Shown piece after piece: positions 48,639-61,293 of a stretch of 64,000 bases of DNA. Source of the stretch: Clavaria fumosa (taxonomy: Eukaryota; Basidiomycota; Agaricomycetes; Agaricales; Clavariaceae). The stretch lies in assembly GCA_951802425.1 (NCBI GenBank), contig OX637803.1, positions 310,001 to 374,000 on the forward strand, in the 5' to 3' direction. Position numbers and translations under genes: made by a program. Each line of letters begins with the position of its first letter. Within the stretch, counting starts at the first letter, position 1. The notes beneath the pieces are model-generated. The model was not told where the DNA came from, ran no database searches, and was given only the letters and a program-made list of their open reading frames with translations.

Positions 48639-50732
48639 ATGAAATCTCTCTGCCTCGCATTTTACTGCTCTGGCCACGGTCAGCCATGTCATACCAAGAA
48701 CGCGAACTCTCCGCTGACTTCTTACAGGGTATGGCCATGCCACACGCGTTTCTGCGTTGACTCGCCAGCTACTTTCTCTGGAATCGCGTCCCGTGGTCCA
48801 TATAGTCTCCTCCGCGCCAAAACATGTCTTCTTGGACTGCCTAGCTTTCGGCGCACTATACCGCTTCGCTGAGATAGATCCTGTGATATCGCAGCCACTG
48901 GCGTCAGTCTCTTTAAACTCAGAACCGGAAGCCAATACTTAACTGTGGTACGTAGTTATCGGGTGGATCGCCAGAAAAGCGTCGACGTCCTCCGATCATT
49001 CTTGAACCTCAAGGAATCTAAATTGGAACAGGAGCGGCGGTGGTTGCTGGAGATATCTGCGTCCTGCGTCCTTAGTGATGCTGCTTTTCTTGGTTGGCAC
49101 GTCTCTCCTTCCTTTTCTTCCTCTCTACCAGACTTCATGTCGTCCGTTACCCAGTCTAGCCGCCAAAGCGGCCCAAATACCTTCAATTCTGATCACCAAT
49201 TTTACATTTGATTCCGTTTACTCCTACCTCTCGACCGACCTTTCTGACGGTTCACCATTGCCGAATAATGCGTCCTTACATCCGCCCGTACATTCTGGTA
49301 TCGTGGACGCGTTAGTGCCCGATATTCCCGTGCCGCCGGAAGATCTCGCCCCGCTCGTCCAAGAGATTCATGCAGGGTATTCTTGCGCACACCTCCTTAT
49401 CCTGCTCCCTGGCGCCATCCCTATTCCATCTTTCCCTGGCTTTGAGCAACTCCCGGCAACTTCTTGGGTCGACCCTTCGTCCCAGACTTTCCGACCGCAC
49501 ATAAAACGTTCTTTGTTACATCATCACCGCTCCTCATACCCGCCTTTGTCTACTCGCATTCGTAGTACCTTCGCGGCACCGCTGCTTGTCCGCCCACCAT
49601 CTAGCCATCCAGATACATCACCATACACGGCGGCGGGTCGTGCTCGCCTTCTTGATAGCGTCGGCGTTCCATCACATCTGCATAACGCAGAACGGACTCG
49701 AATCCTCGTGGTGTCGTTTGGTGGACAGGTTGTGCGCCAGCCCCGTAGCAGGACTGGATCTGGGAGTCGGAGCACCCGGGTAACGAGCCCAACACATTAT
49801 CGGTCATCTCCAGAGAATGGGGTCAGAAACATCAAAGGCCTTGGTTTCCAGTTACACCATTTATCACATACTCTACCTCCTCAAATTTACACACCTTCTG
49901 CCGACTCAGCGGGCTCCGTCGACGGATGTACTCATTCACCTCGCCGCCTCGTGACTCCGTCACACATTTGGATACCCGGTGCTCCTCCTGCCGCGAAGCC
50001 GCATCCGACGCCCCCGCTCTCCTCTGTTGAGTTTGTGGCGGACTTCACACTAAATGGAGTGCCGCCCTCTCCGGTTAACGGATGCGATGGAATAACATCG
50101 GACGATGAAGAAATTGAGAGATTGTTGCCTGATGAGAATTGGATTGCCATTGTCTGTGGTGTGTCGAAGGAGCAATGGTTGGATCAGCAATGCGGAGACG
50201 ATGGTCTGCCGGACGGATTCTACGTCGCGCCTCGGGACGTGTACATGCCCGACTTGACCGCCGTCGGTGACGTATTATTGGGCAAGTTGGTAAGCTGTCC
50301 AGGGTCGAGCAAGGCATATCCCATGGTTGATGTGATCGATTTTACATAGGGATATGGGACTGTCTCGGAGTGTATTGACTCATACACTCCCTTTGTATAC
50401 GGTGTGGAATACTTTTCATTCCTTTTATCACGTGGAACTCAATTTCGTTACGGGTAGTTTCAAGGCCGTTGTTTATTGAGGAGCATGGACTGCGCTTGTT
50501 TCTGGAGGAGGAAGGTGTGGGGGAGGAGCTCGAGCGAGGAGCGTATGAGAGAGGAGAGTGGGCGATGCCAGTGTTGCATGCGTGGGAGAGAGGAAAGGAA
50601 CGGAAGCGGGAGAAGAGGGAGGAAGAACGAAAAGCAATCGGTATGAAAAAGGGGAATGACGTAAGAATTGCGAAGCGGGTGGTCGAATGGGTGGAGGAGT
50701 GGTGGGAAACCGATACAGCAGACGGTTTCTGA
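48639..50732 (+). CDS. GT-B-fold glycosyltransferase-like protein (L-arabinokinase N-domain type)
   Basis: Rebuilt from six exons. The first gives MKSLCLAFYCSGHG and splices to YGHATRVSALTRQLLS, the opening Gly/His loop of MurG/UGT-type GT-B enzymes. VVHIVSSAPKHVFLDCLAFG follows, then YRVDRQKSVDVLRSFLNLKE, CVLSDAAFLAAKAAQIPS and ILITNFTFDSVYSYL. Later come RILVVSFGGQ (second Rossmann half), WIAIVCGVSKEQW, DVYMPDLTAVGDVLLGKLGY, GTVSECIDSYTPFVYV and RPLFIEEHGLRLFLEEEGVG. It ends in a Lys/Glu-rich helix and VVEWVEEWWETD. The N-terminal half of plant L-arabinokinase has this fold, and fungal homologues carry that label without the GHMP kinase half, which is also absent here. Substrate unknown. 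A Ser/Thr/Pro-rich disordered insert sits mid-protein. Confidence 0.72.
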
Positions 50733-50927
50733 TTCTGATCCTCGGATGCAAACCGTGAGGAACGCTCATTCTGCCGATTAATTTCACTGTACTGTAGAAG
50801 AGTTTGTAGAAGAGTTTGTAGAAGAGTTTTGGTCGCGGCATGTATACATCATGTGACGCAACAGACGCGATCACATCATCATCCAGCGTCAATAAAGTTA
50901 GAAACGCCTCTCGCGTATTCCACATCG

Positions 50928-53900
50928 ATGGCCGAGGTCCCTAGTGCACGCAAACTGCAAGATGTCAGACCTTCTTCTGTTCCGCCTCATTGGCGCGTAT
51001 CGCCATCTCTCGCGCCAACGACTGTTCGGCACTCAGGTTTAGTTAACCAACTATATGGGCGCACCAATAGCGAACCAACTTCTAGCGCACCCAAAGATGC
51101 CACGTTTAAACCTAGTCAAACATCGCTAGATCTAATTGGACATCTACAGCGCTCGGGTACTTCTGTGGTCAAAACCCGCTCCGGAAGTGTGCTTTCTCGT
51201 GGGTTTATACTGACGACGGATCACTATCCATCTGGGCGGGCGCTAGATCTCGATCTCAATATTCACGGAGCCCCGAACTTTAGAGCTCCTAGGCAAGGAG
51301 GTCTCAACGTTTTTGGAGTTGCGCAGCCAAGGACGCAGGGGCTAAGGGCCATTTTATCGGTGTTGCGCTGCAAGCCAGGAACGACGGATCCAACACACGT
51401 CGTGTGGTTCTCAACGAGGGAAGAGCCGCTTGGTGAGTGGTGATTTTGAAATGGTTCAAGAATGCAAGTCGCACTCCGAAGGGTTGACTCGCCGCTCCGG
51501 ATTTCCGCGTTGGCATGAGAGGTCATATACCTCAACCCTAATCTTCAAGATATTCGACGCCAGCTGATTCTTTGCCTCGGCATTTCGTATACTTCGCTAG
51601 TTTATATATCTGGCCGACCTTTCGTACTCCGGGATGCGTCAGAACCTCGGAAAATACTGTCTCTGTCTGATCGCGCAGAAAATCTCGAGGCAATTGAACT
51701 GCGATTGAAAAACGACATTTTACAGGAATCCACAAAGTGAGCAAATCTAGTTCATGTTGTTTCCCTGAATATGTTAAGTTAGATATCTACATGAGATACG
51801 GAGGGCTGATTTTGACACACAATGAAATCGGTACATGGCCTTAAATCCAAGTGTCAATAATCCTCATGTCTCGCGTCAGCCTCAGACTCGGGCGAGGGGG
51901 CCATCCTCCCAACTTGGACGTCAGTTGACTCCACGAACGTGAGGACATCGCGGCAACTCTGGGAGCAAATGAAAGCTGATGGCTGGAACGTCGATGTTAG
52001 TCCGTAGTGCCTTGATTCAAATAAATGCACTGAACCTCCCACAGTACCATCGGTGAGATCGAAAATGTCCTTCCACCTGTTCTAATCGCCAGACCAGAAT
52101 CCCTATCTCTCCCGACCGTCCTATTGAAGTACGCTCGCCTCCGCCATCATTTACCCGCACTCACATATTTCCCCCAAGGACAATTATCTTGACGCCTACC
52201 TTCGTGTCATAAAATCGACTGACCCGCTGCACACCGCACTCGTCTTCTCCAGTAGTAGAGGCGCCGAACGCACCACATTTGGAATGGTCGCAGCATTGCT
52301 GGTGCGACGGAGGCAACTCATGGTACAGGGGATGGAAGATCCCTATGTTAGGCGCGCTCTCACTGGAACCCCGCACGGAAACTCTCTATCTGGGGCAGGC
52401 ACTGTCAGTGTCTTCACGCAGGCACTCATTCAATCTGCTGACCTGGCCTCACTCCCACCCGAAGCCTACGCACGTTGGATCAGTGAGTACTGTTTGATTG
52501 TCTGACTTTCCCATTCCTCACAATATGTCCACTCAGCCCGCCACAGAAACACGAATCATTCAAGCCATCGAGCAGACAAGTGCCCAGCAAGATCTCAATC
52601 GAACACTGCTTCGCCTTACTCACTTACTCCAACAATGTGCGTGTTGTCTACAACTCCTTTTCGCCGTCCTCAAAGCTTTCAGGCCTGCGGAACAAGGACT
52701 CACAATCTGCAATTGAGCTACTCCTAGCACAGCCCGCCTTACGCGATAAGTTGATGAAAGCCTATATGGGGAACTATGGGGTGGTCCAGAGTCTGGTCGG
52801 GTGTTTGGATAGCGGGTTGCAGACGAAGAAATTGGTTGATCGGATCATTGACGATTGTGCGAGTCGTATTTGCTTGTCACCGCTCGCGAGCTCACTCGAT
52901 CGACATCACAGGTGATGACGTTACGAATTTACGCGAGGAAATCCTCGCTGCTCGTGTGGAATATTCCTTGACAACTTTAGATGATAAAAAGGGCGAACGG
53001 CATCTGGACGAGGCGGTGAAAGCTATCGAAAAATAGTAGACAAGACTCCTGAACATTACCTTCGGATCGTCACTGATTATGCTCTGCAGCGTCTTTATAA
53101 TCACGTTCGCAAGTTATGTCGAGACACAGAATACATTTGACCAGAGTTTTTCCGAGTGGCTAAAGGTGTGATACTTTTTCGTTTATACGAAGTATGACAC
53201 TCCTGGCTTACCTGAAGTCTTAGCCAAGGCACGAGATCCGGACGTAAGGACCATGCCCTGCATCCTTTGGGGGATATGCGGACTTACGATTGTCGACTTA
53301 GCCAGCTCTCATTCTTGCGCAAGTCTTCAGGCTCCCGGCTCAACGTATTCGCGCCTGTTAATGATCTGTCTGCGCTCTCAAAAACAACCTGGGAGATTCG
53401 CGCGCTGGTACCGGGTCGAAAGAATGATATTGCCCTCAGCGGCGGCCAGATCTTAGGTGATGAGTATTCGGATCACGTTGTAAACGTTCGTGTGGGATCG
53501 TATACAGTCATCTTGTCGACTAATGTGTTTGACAGCATCGGTGTGGACTTATTTTACGAGAAAGGTTTGTTGCATTTCAAAAGAAAGAAATCTCGTATTG
53601 GACAATTTCATCAGCACTCTCCTCAAATCCGATCAATGGCGCAGCGAATCTCACCACGTCGAGCATGGCGTTCGCGGCGCCATCAATTTCCGCAATATCC
53701 CTAATTCGAATATCTACGCGCTCGGACAGCCATCTGTTGAAGCCATCGATGAAGTCGTCGAGCGGGTAAAACAAGCACACCTTGGTGCGGACCGCGTCGT
53801 CTGGATTACGCTTCGGGAAGAGCCGATTGTTTACATCAACGGCGCTCCGTATTGCTTGCGGCGAGAGAGGTTTTCGCTGAGGAACATGAAGGGTTTGAGT

Positions 53901-56896
53901 TTCTCGTTCTATTGTATGTCGTATCATTGGAACAATGACTTTTCACTGCTCTAGATTATGGTGGGATCTCAGCGTCTCGCTTGGAGGTGTTGGAAGAGAG
54001 ATTGCGAGACGACGTCCTCGCCGAGCTCAACGCTTTTGGCGGCCGGTGAGGACCATGTTTCTTCAGCAACTCTATTACTCACGAGAAAAATTCGCAGGCT
54101 CCTGCTTCATACAGAGACATCGGACGGTTCAGTTGTTCCAATATGGGAGGAGGTACGCGATGAAAATGTCGCCGTTCTCAAGGACGTCATGGCCTCCCGT
54201 AATCATGGCATCGAAGTGCTCTATAAGCGAGTCCCAATCACCGCCGAGCGGGCTCCCGACTTCGCAGACTTAAGCGACCTCATTGAGGTCGTTGTTCGGA
54301 ACGAGTCGCCTGATACTCCGATAGTCCTGAATTGTCAACTAGGACGCGGAAGGAGTACGCTGACGGCTGTCAGTCTCCCAACAGTATCCAAGATCTAAAT
54401 GAAAGCTGACAACTTTTATTACCAGACAATCTTGCTGTTGATCCAGAAGTGGCTGCGTGACTCTCGTTTGGAGCCTTACCCGAGGGGCAACTTCACGACC
54501 CCTAACCTCGGGCATTTTGCAACGCAGAAAACGCGACCTTCCTATCAAGTGATCAACAGTCAGTGACTAGCAAACACGTGGTACATGTCGTTGAACATTT
54601 TTTGCAGATCTCCTCCGCGTCATCAGGAAGGGGCCAACGGTCAAAAATACCGTAGATGATGCGATAGAGCAATGTTGTCAAGTCTATGACCTGATAAAAG
54701 CTATCGAAGATGCTCGAGTGTTAGCCCTAGAAGCAACGGACGAACGTCAAAAGCGGATTCACCTCCAGAAAGGTTCTCTATCTGAGGCTCAACTTGTCGA
54801 CTTATACTAACTTCAGAATTTGGAAGGATTGAATAACCTCCGACGGTACTTTGGCCTTATTGTGTTCCAAACGTACTTGCAGTCTATCGAACCAGATACT
54901 ATACAATCATTTGAAAACATGGAGTCATTCATCAAGACTCGACCTGGTTTGTGCTACGTCTCTCTGCTAAATGTCAAGCCTTGAGACTCAGAGGATTTGC
55001 AGTGATTAAAACATTTGAGAAAGAACTTATGGCAGATGGCCTTGACGCTTTAAAACCACTTGAGCGAGCCGAGGATGACGGCACAGCCCACCCCGACGAA
55101 GTAAAGCAAGTTGTCTTCAATCGCTCCGGAAACATACTGTCCCCGTCGACCATCCTGAAGAGCGACTTCTTCCCCAATCTGCAGAAGATGTCCCTTCCTG
55201 AGTGAGAGCCAAAATGCAGCCTTCTTTCCATGCGTTTGAACTTACTACGTCTGCCCAGACGAATAGACGGCGCACCAAATTTCCGTCGCGTGCCATTGAC
55301 CCCGTGGCGTGTGTCTTCGAGTCAAACGCAATACCTTGATCAACGAAACGCTTTCTCAGAGCACCGTCGTGATCTCAAGTGGGTCTGCGGAAGGTTCGTC
55401 AACCAAGACATCTTCCGTCACACTATTTAATTGACGGCTGGACATCAGCGGTATGCCAACCGTGCAAGGGTAACGCGAATTCTTTATGTCGGAAAGAACC
55501 AATCTGAATTTGGGCGATAAATAGGCTACGGCGAGCCTTGTCAAGACTAGATGCGCATCCGGAAGGCAATAATTCGGTTGTCTGGACGTCTCTGCGCGAA
55601 GTGCGTCTACATGCACGGGCCCCTTACATTATGCTAATTCTGGCGACAGGAGCCCGTAGTATATGTGCGCGGCCGACCTCACGTCCTGCGATTGGTTGAC
55701 AGACCGCTAGAGAATGTTAAGTAAGGACTAACTCCCGCGATATTTTACCTGTCGTTGAGAACGTCGGTTAGGGCAACAGGTATCACAACATCAGTTGTGG
55801 AGGCGATGGAGGACGCTTTTAAGAAAGACGTGCTTCGAGAACTGAGAGCTGGCAATGGCCGTGTCCTGCTCCACGACGAGGTCGAGGAACGACCAGGAGT
55901 GTTCTCCATCATTCCTTTATGGGAACACATCGACGAGTCGGACGTGATGACTCCCCGCGACGTCTTCAACCTCATGGCTAACGAGGGTTACAAAGTTAGT
56001 GGCTAGCATGGCCACCTCTGTTCCGCCCTGACACCTCCTCCTTAGATTGATTATGGACGAGTGGCTATCGTTTGTCTTCACTTTGCATTTGTCGACGAAT
56101 TACAACTGAAGTCAAAGCTCAGACTGATGAACAGGCCCCTCTGCCAGATGCCCTTTCGCAGCTCTTGGATCGCATTCAATCAGGATGTACCAAAGCCGGT
56201 GACTTCGTCTTCAATTGTCAAATGGGCAGGGGACGCACAACTACAGGCATGGTGACGGCCTGCTTGATCTTTCAAACCATGAACTGGCGCATAGACGAAA
56301 CCGAGGCGTCATTCCAACCCGAGAGTGACTCCATAGAATATCATGACTTAATGGACGGACCTTCTGAGGAGGAGGCCTACTTGCAAGGCGAGTTGCTTGA
56401 GTTCTTAATACGGAGTTCGTGGCTGATGTGTTACAAGGGGAATACAAGACCATTCTACAACTTGTGGGAGTGCTCTCGCATGGCAAGATAGCGAAGCGTC
56501 TGACTGACCATGCAATTGATTTGATGCAAGACGTGCAGAACTTGAGAAAGGCGGTTTACGAGTGAGTGCGAACGGCACCGGGCTGGCTAGAACGGCTTTA
56601 AACGATGGTATTCCATCATATAGTAACCGGCTCAAAGTGGAAGCAAGCGGGGAAGGACCGAGGAGGATGAAGTTAGAGAGCGACTCCGTGAACTATTTGT
56701 ACGATCATGATCATCTTTACGATCCCTGGTTACCTGTTCACGAGGATGTTGCAGGTACCGCTACGGAACTTTGATCGTGTTCGCCAATTACCTTCTCGAG
56801 ATGCGGGAGAACATGGGGTTGCAGACGACCTTCCCAGAATGGTTGCGCGAACATAGGGAAATCACCCAACTGTTGAAGCGTCGATCCCTAGACTGA
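50928..56896 (+). CDS. Paladin-like triple-repeat phosphatase (inositol hexakisphosphate-domain protein)
   Basis: A very large, many-exon gene with three copies of a phytase-like dual-specificity phosphatase module. Each copy has a VxxRxGxVLSxGxILKxDxF opening, a GAPNFR box, a VVW-LREEP-VYIxGxP strand and a P-loop. Repeat 1: SRGFILTTDHYPSGRALDL, NIHGAPNFRAP, VVWFSTREEPL, P-loop VFSSSRGAERTTFGM (about 52240-52290), where the catalytic Cys is Ser. Repeat 2: VRGAINFRNIPNSNIYALGQ, VVWITLREEPIVYINGAPY, P-loop VLNCQLGRGRS (about 54330). Repeat 3: NILSPSTILKSDFFPNLQ, IDGAPNFRRVPL, VVWTSLREEPVVYVRGRPH, P-loop FVFNCQMGRGRTTTGMV (about 56210). It ends ANYLLEMRENMGLQ...LLKRRSLD. Substrate (inositol polyphosphate or phosphotyrosine) is unknown. 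Some exon edges at 52500-53500 and 55200-55740 are tentative. Confidence 0.8.
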
Positions 56897-57120
56897 CGCT
56901 GCCCATTGATACACAAACCTCTTACACTGCCTTCCTCTGCCCAGGGCAAAAGCGGTGTACACTTTGACGGAATGCACTGGACATAATACATTTCATTCTT
57001 GTGTGACTTTTCTACTTTTTTGCCCTACCATTTTTGCAGGACCGAAAAATAAAATATTAAAAGGAAAAGTAACAACGCATCATGGAAAAGTAATTTGGAA
57101 ACCAGAAAAAGAAAAAAAAA
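56897..57120. other. AT-rich flank with two reverse-oriented AAAAGT motifs
   Basis: Follows the phosphatase stop. Contains GGAAAAGTAA at about 57063 and 57083, 21 bp apart, in the orientation seen at the far (right) end of the adjacent element. Confidence 0.5.
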
Positions 57121-57140
57121 CCCTTGGACAAAATCTGCCA

Positions 57141-57340
57141 TTTTTACTTTCCTGCATGCACAATTTACTTTTCAGTGTGCACAATTTACTTTTCTGCACG
57201 TGCCGTTTACTTTCCTGATCGTGAAATTTACTTTTCTGCACGTGCCATTTACTTTTCTGCTAGTAAAATTTACTTTTCTCACAGTGAAATTTAATTCTCT
57301 GCATGTGCCATTTACTTTTCTGAACTACAAATTACTTTCT
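57141..57340. repeat. Left subterminal array, ten ACTTTT motifs every 21 bp
   Basis: The A of the ACTTT core falls at 57146, 57167, 57188, 57209, 57230, 57251, 57272, 57293 (AATTC variant), 57314 and 57334: eight intervals of exactly 21 bp and one of 20. Spacers often read CTGCACGTGCC or CTGCATGTGCC. Confidence 0.85.
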
Positions 57341-57489
57341 GTGAGTGAGCGGGGTCTGAATAAATTTATCTCAATTCTCGGCAATCTCGGCACAAGTGTC
57401 AATTCAGCGGTGTTTCAAAACTAGGCTGTGTGACAAAATGCACAGCACTTATCTGTGACCCGCACATCTAGCTGTCTCCCCCGCGCAGA

Positions 57490-58440
57490 CGTACAGACCC
57501 CGCGCTCGAGCGGCAGGTGATGCACACGCTCTCGCACCTCGCACTAGACCCGCACGGCGCGCCCGCAAGGAGACGGCCACCAGCAGCAGCATCAAATGCA
57601 GCAGTACCATCACCACCTCCTCCAGCAGTACCAGCCACACGCAAACCTGCCGAATGCGCACCTGTTCGCGCCGCCGCTGGGGCTGAGCCGCGTGTGCCGG
57701 CGTGCGCATGCAGTGCTGACAGGGATGGGGGCGCCCCAGCGGCACATGCTACCTGGGGCGGCGTGGTTGCGGTGGACGAGGACCCGCGCGAGGTGTGGGA
57801 GGGGCTCGACCGGTGCTAGGACGAGTTTGAGGGGCTGAGGCGGGCGGGGGGCCGCGGTGCGCGGACGTGGGGGGGGGGGACGGGGGACACGGGGGACACG
57901 GGGCGGTCGTGGGCGTGGGGAGCGGGGAGGACAAAGAGCGCTTCGTCGGGGGATGGCAGATCTTCATCTTTGAATGCCGTGAGTCCTGCCTCTTCTTTTA
58001 TTCCCTCCAAAATAGTCTTCTAAATAGTTATCTTTGACGATAACGATGATGCAGACAATGTCATCCGCGAGGCGCTCTGGTGTCGTACCCGCCGACTGGC
58101 GTCCTGGACGGGGGTGTGGCGGACGCGATGGCGGCTGGGCTGTACACGCTCTCGCCTGCACTGTCGCTTGCATGCTCGCAATCGCACACCTCGCAATCGT
58201 CGCAGTCGGAATCGCAGTCGCAGCACCCGCTCCACTCGCAGTCGCAGCACCCGCTCCACTCGCACGCGCTGCAGCAAGCGCGCTCGCCGCACCCACACCC
58301 GCACACTCGCTGCACTTGTACCTCATCCTTACCTCATCCATCGATTGCCTCATTGCCGCTGCCGGCACAGCAGAAGGGATGGGATGCGGAGGCTGCAGCG
58401 TTGATAAGGACGATGATAAGGACGATGAGGCTGTCAAACT
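57490..58440 (+). pseudogene. GC-rich broken coding fragments inside the element
   Basis: Two GC-rich blocks (57490-57970 and 58060-58440) contain protein-like stretches such as QMQQYHHHLLQQYQPHANLP then NAHLFAPPLGLSR, and EDPREVWEGLDRC, a stop, then DEFEGLRRAG. The second block has a Ser/Gln/His-rich stretch. Frames change and stops intervene. No intact gene can be drawn. They resemble captured pieces of host genes. A 24-bp tandem duplication coding SQSQHPLH lies at about 58210-58262. Source gene not identified. Confidence 0.4.
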
Positions 58441-59689
58441 ATATATTTGACACTAGCTTGGACAGATTTTGCCATCTAGAGTATGATGATGCTGATAAAA
58501 TCAATCCCAGACTACACAAAAGCAGACACTGATCCATCGATTTCACCGCTGCGATTTCTTGACCGCTGCGACTTCCTGATCTTACTGCAAGACATATAAT
58601 GGCAATGCCACTTGGATCCCTCAATCTACTTCCTCGCCAAACAATTCAAATTGCCTTTGAAACACTAGGTGACAGAGTGCGAACAGCCCTACGAACACAA
58701 GTTGGTGATAGGGCTCGGCTCAATTCGCATCATGACGAATGTCTGCAACTGCTCTCCATAATCGAGCAGGTGAAGAAGTCTACAACCTTGCACAGATGTA
58801 TTCTCATCTTCAGCACAGCACCGCAATGTGTTAACGAATCAGGATATTCAGGTCCTGGAGTCGAGTGTCTGCTCAATGATTGAGCACTTCATCAGGAAAA
58901 AGAACCCCCAGCAGTAGACATCAGCATAGACTATGTAGACTACACAGCCTGTATAGACTGCTGTAGCATATGTAGTGAGAAAAATAGTAATACATAGAAG
59001 GTATGGATTACTATATAGCATGCAATAGACTGGGTAGCATATTATGAGTGCATTGTAGTAATGGTAGTAGATCAAAAATCTTGCTACATGAAGACCTAGT
59101 TGAAGTTGACATCAAATTGTAGACAATTGATAGCCTTAGACTAACCTTTTAATCCATCCTCTTTCCACTGTGATTTGTTCTCAATGATCAAGGTAGTGTC
59201 AAAGCATGGTGGAGTTGCTGGCTTGCATGGTCCATTAGAATGGCCAGGCATTCCATGAATCTGATATAACTGTTCATCAGCTTGGGGCTTGGATGGCAAC
59301 TTGACAGTAATATATTTATACATATCAAATCAATCATGATAGTTTGGATGAATATGATCTCTTCCAAAAGATTGCTCCAAAAAGGTGTTCAAAGCTTGGA
59401 TAAAGCTAGGCACCCATCTATCTTGGTAAACCAGCACAGAAAATATCAATTAATTTTTTTGACATATCCACATTAATCTACAGATCAAGTAGTGTCTTAT
59501 GAAAAAAAAAATCTTGAGAATTGCTTGAGAATTGACTGAGAAATGGGCCAGAACATTTGTGGGTCACTGATTTGGTAAGCTTATGGCTGTACTTGTGGCA
59601 TGGTGGGAATTGCCGTCCCAGAAAGTCATCACATGTTCTGTGTTGAACTTGTCGTTCTCTCTGCCTCCCACCATCACCCTCTCTCCTCC

Positions 59690-59935
59690 CTTTCTCCCAT
59701 CCCCAGCAACGACGATAGCGGCGACAGCACCCTCACCCTCACCTCTAACGATGACGACGACGGCGGCAGCACCCTCACCCTCTCCCTCCTCCAGCGATGA
59801 CGACGACGGCGGCGGTACCCTCACCCTCTCTCTCCTCCAGCGATGATGGTGACGGCGGCGGCACCTCCTCCCTCTCCCTCACCCTCTCCTTCAGTGACAA
59901 CCACGGCAGCGGCGGCACCCTCAGCGAGGGGCCAC
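59690..59935. repeat. Minisatellite of CCCTCACCCTCTC/GACGACGGCGG units
   Basis: Three to four imperfect units of about 45-50 bp, each with CCCTCACCCTC, CTCCAGCGATGA and CGACGGCGGC words, seen directly. Confidence 0.8.
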
Positions 59936-60119
59936 CAGGTGCGCCCTCTCCCTTTTTTCATGATTTTTTTCAATTTTTTTTAATCTACAGGGCGATGGAG
60001 GGCGACGGCACTTCTCCGTCTCCTCTCTCTCACTCTCCTCACTCTCCCTCTCCTCCCTCTCCTCCCTCGCTCTCTCCTCGCTCTCTCCTCCCTCTTCCTT
60101 CCCTTCCCTCTCTCCTCCA

Positions 60120-60600
60120 GCAACTACGACGACGGCAGCGGCGGCGGCAGCGGCAACAGAGCAACAGCGGCGGCGGCGACGGGGGCGGCGGCGGCGGCAG
60201 CAGCAACAGCTGGCGGCGGCGGCGGCGGCAGCAACAGCGGCAGGCGGCGGCGGCAGCAGCAACAGCTGGCGGCGGCGGCGGCAGCAACAGCGGCAGGCGG
60301 CGGCGGCAGCAGCAACAGCTGGCGGCGGCGACGGCAGCAGCAACAGCTGGCGGCAGCAACAGTGGTGGGCGGTGGCGGCGGCAGCAACAGCGGCGGGCGG
60401 CGGTGGTGGCAGCAACAGCGGCGGCAGCGGCAGCAACAGCGGCGGGCGGCAGCGGCAGCAACAGCGGCGGGCAGCAGCAGCAGCAACAGCGGCGGGCGGC
60501 GGCAGCGGCAGCAACAGCGGCGGGCGGAGGCGGTGGCGGCAGCAGCAACAGCGGTGGGCGGCGGCAGCAGCAACAGCAGCAGCAACAATGGCCCAGGCCC
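60120..60600. repeat. Trinucleotide-rich tract of GGC/GCA units
   Basis: Nearly 500 bases of GGCGGCGGCAGCAACAGC-like units with variable order. All six frames give simple-sequence ORFs (poly-Gly/Ser/Asn, poly-Gln/Arg, poly-Leu/Pro on the other strand). Treated as repeat, not gene. Confidence 0.85.
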
Positions 60601-60700
60601 CCCACTGCGGTCACAGACCGACGACGGGGACCTGGGCCATTGATTCGCAGCAGCTGGTGTGCAAAGGAAGGGAGGGGTGGTGGTGGCAGGCTGGAAGCAC

Positions 60701-60770
60701 CATCTACATAGTTCTACATAGTTCTACATAGAAAGGCCTGTATCTATGTAGTTCTACATAGACCAGGAAG
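60701..60770. repeat. Short GTTCTACATA tandem repeats
   Basis: The 10-mer GTTCTACATA is at 60711, 60721 and 60751, with a partial copy at 60701. The reverse-complement-like TATGTAG also occurs between copies, so the stretch can fold. Confidence 0.75.
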
Positions 60771-61293
60771 TTGTCTATGGGTTCTATGGGTTCTATGGGG
60801 TCTATGTAGATCTACACAGTCTACTGCAGTATCACCCCTGGTTTGCTGATGCAATTGGAGGCTCATGGCTTATGGCAGGGGCATACCATGAATATATATC
60901 GCCAACGCTGGATCCAAGCACTTGCTGCATGTACATGCATGTTTGTCTTTTGACACATGAGCCACTTGTAGTATTCACTGTGAGAACTGTACCAGATGAC
61001 TTCCCCCCCTTATCATTACATTACCTACCCACTTCTCTATCTCAACATTCATCACACCACATGGCTCTCTCATTCCACATGCCCCATGCATCCATTGACC
61101 CTTGCCCCATGCATCCCCTCACACTCTCCTCATGTTTGCCTTGTTGTCCCCATATTTGCAACTCATGTCCCTCATGTTATGATGAATATGAGTCAGCACT
61201 GTATAAGGTTGACATTCACAGCAGCACCATGTACATTTTACACTCAAAGTCTTTGATCTGTTATAGAGCTAAGCTAAGCACTACTATTTGTGA

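Noticed and set aside
48576..48935. 119-codon minus-strand ORF
   Set aside because: Antisense shadow of the first exons of the GT-B protein, whose GHG/GYGHATRVS motif is clear on the plus strand.
60039..60711. Long overlapping ORFs on both strands (up to 304 codons)
   Set aside because: They come only from the GGC/GCA trinucleotide tract; every frame stays open with simple-sequence peptides.
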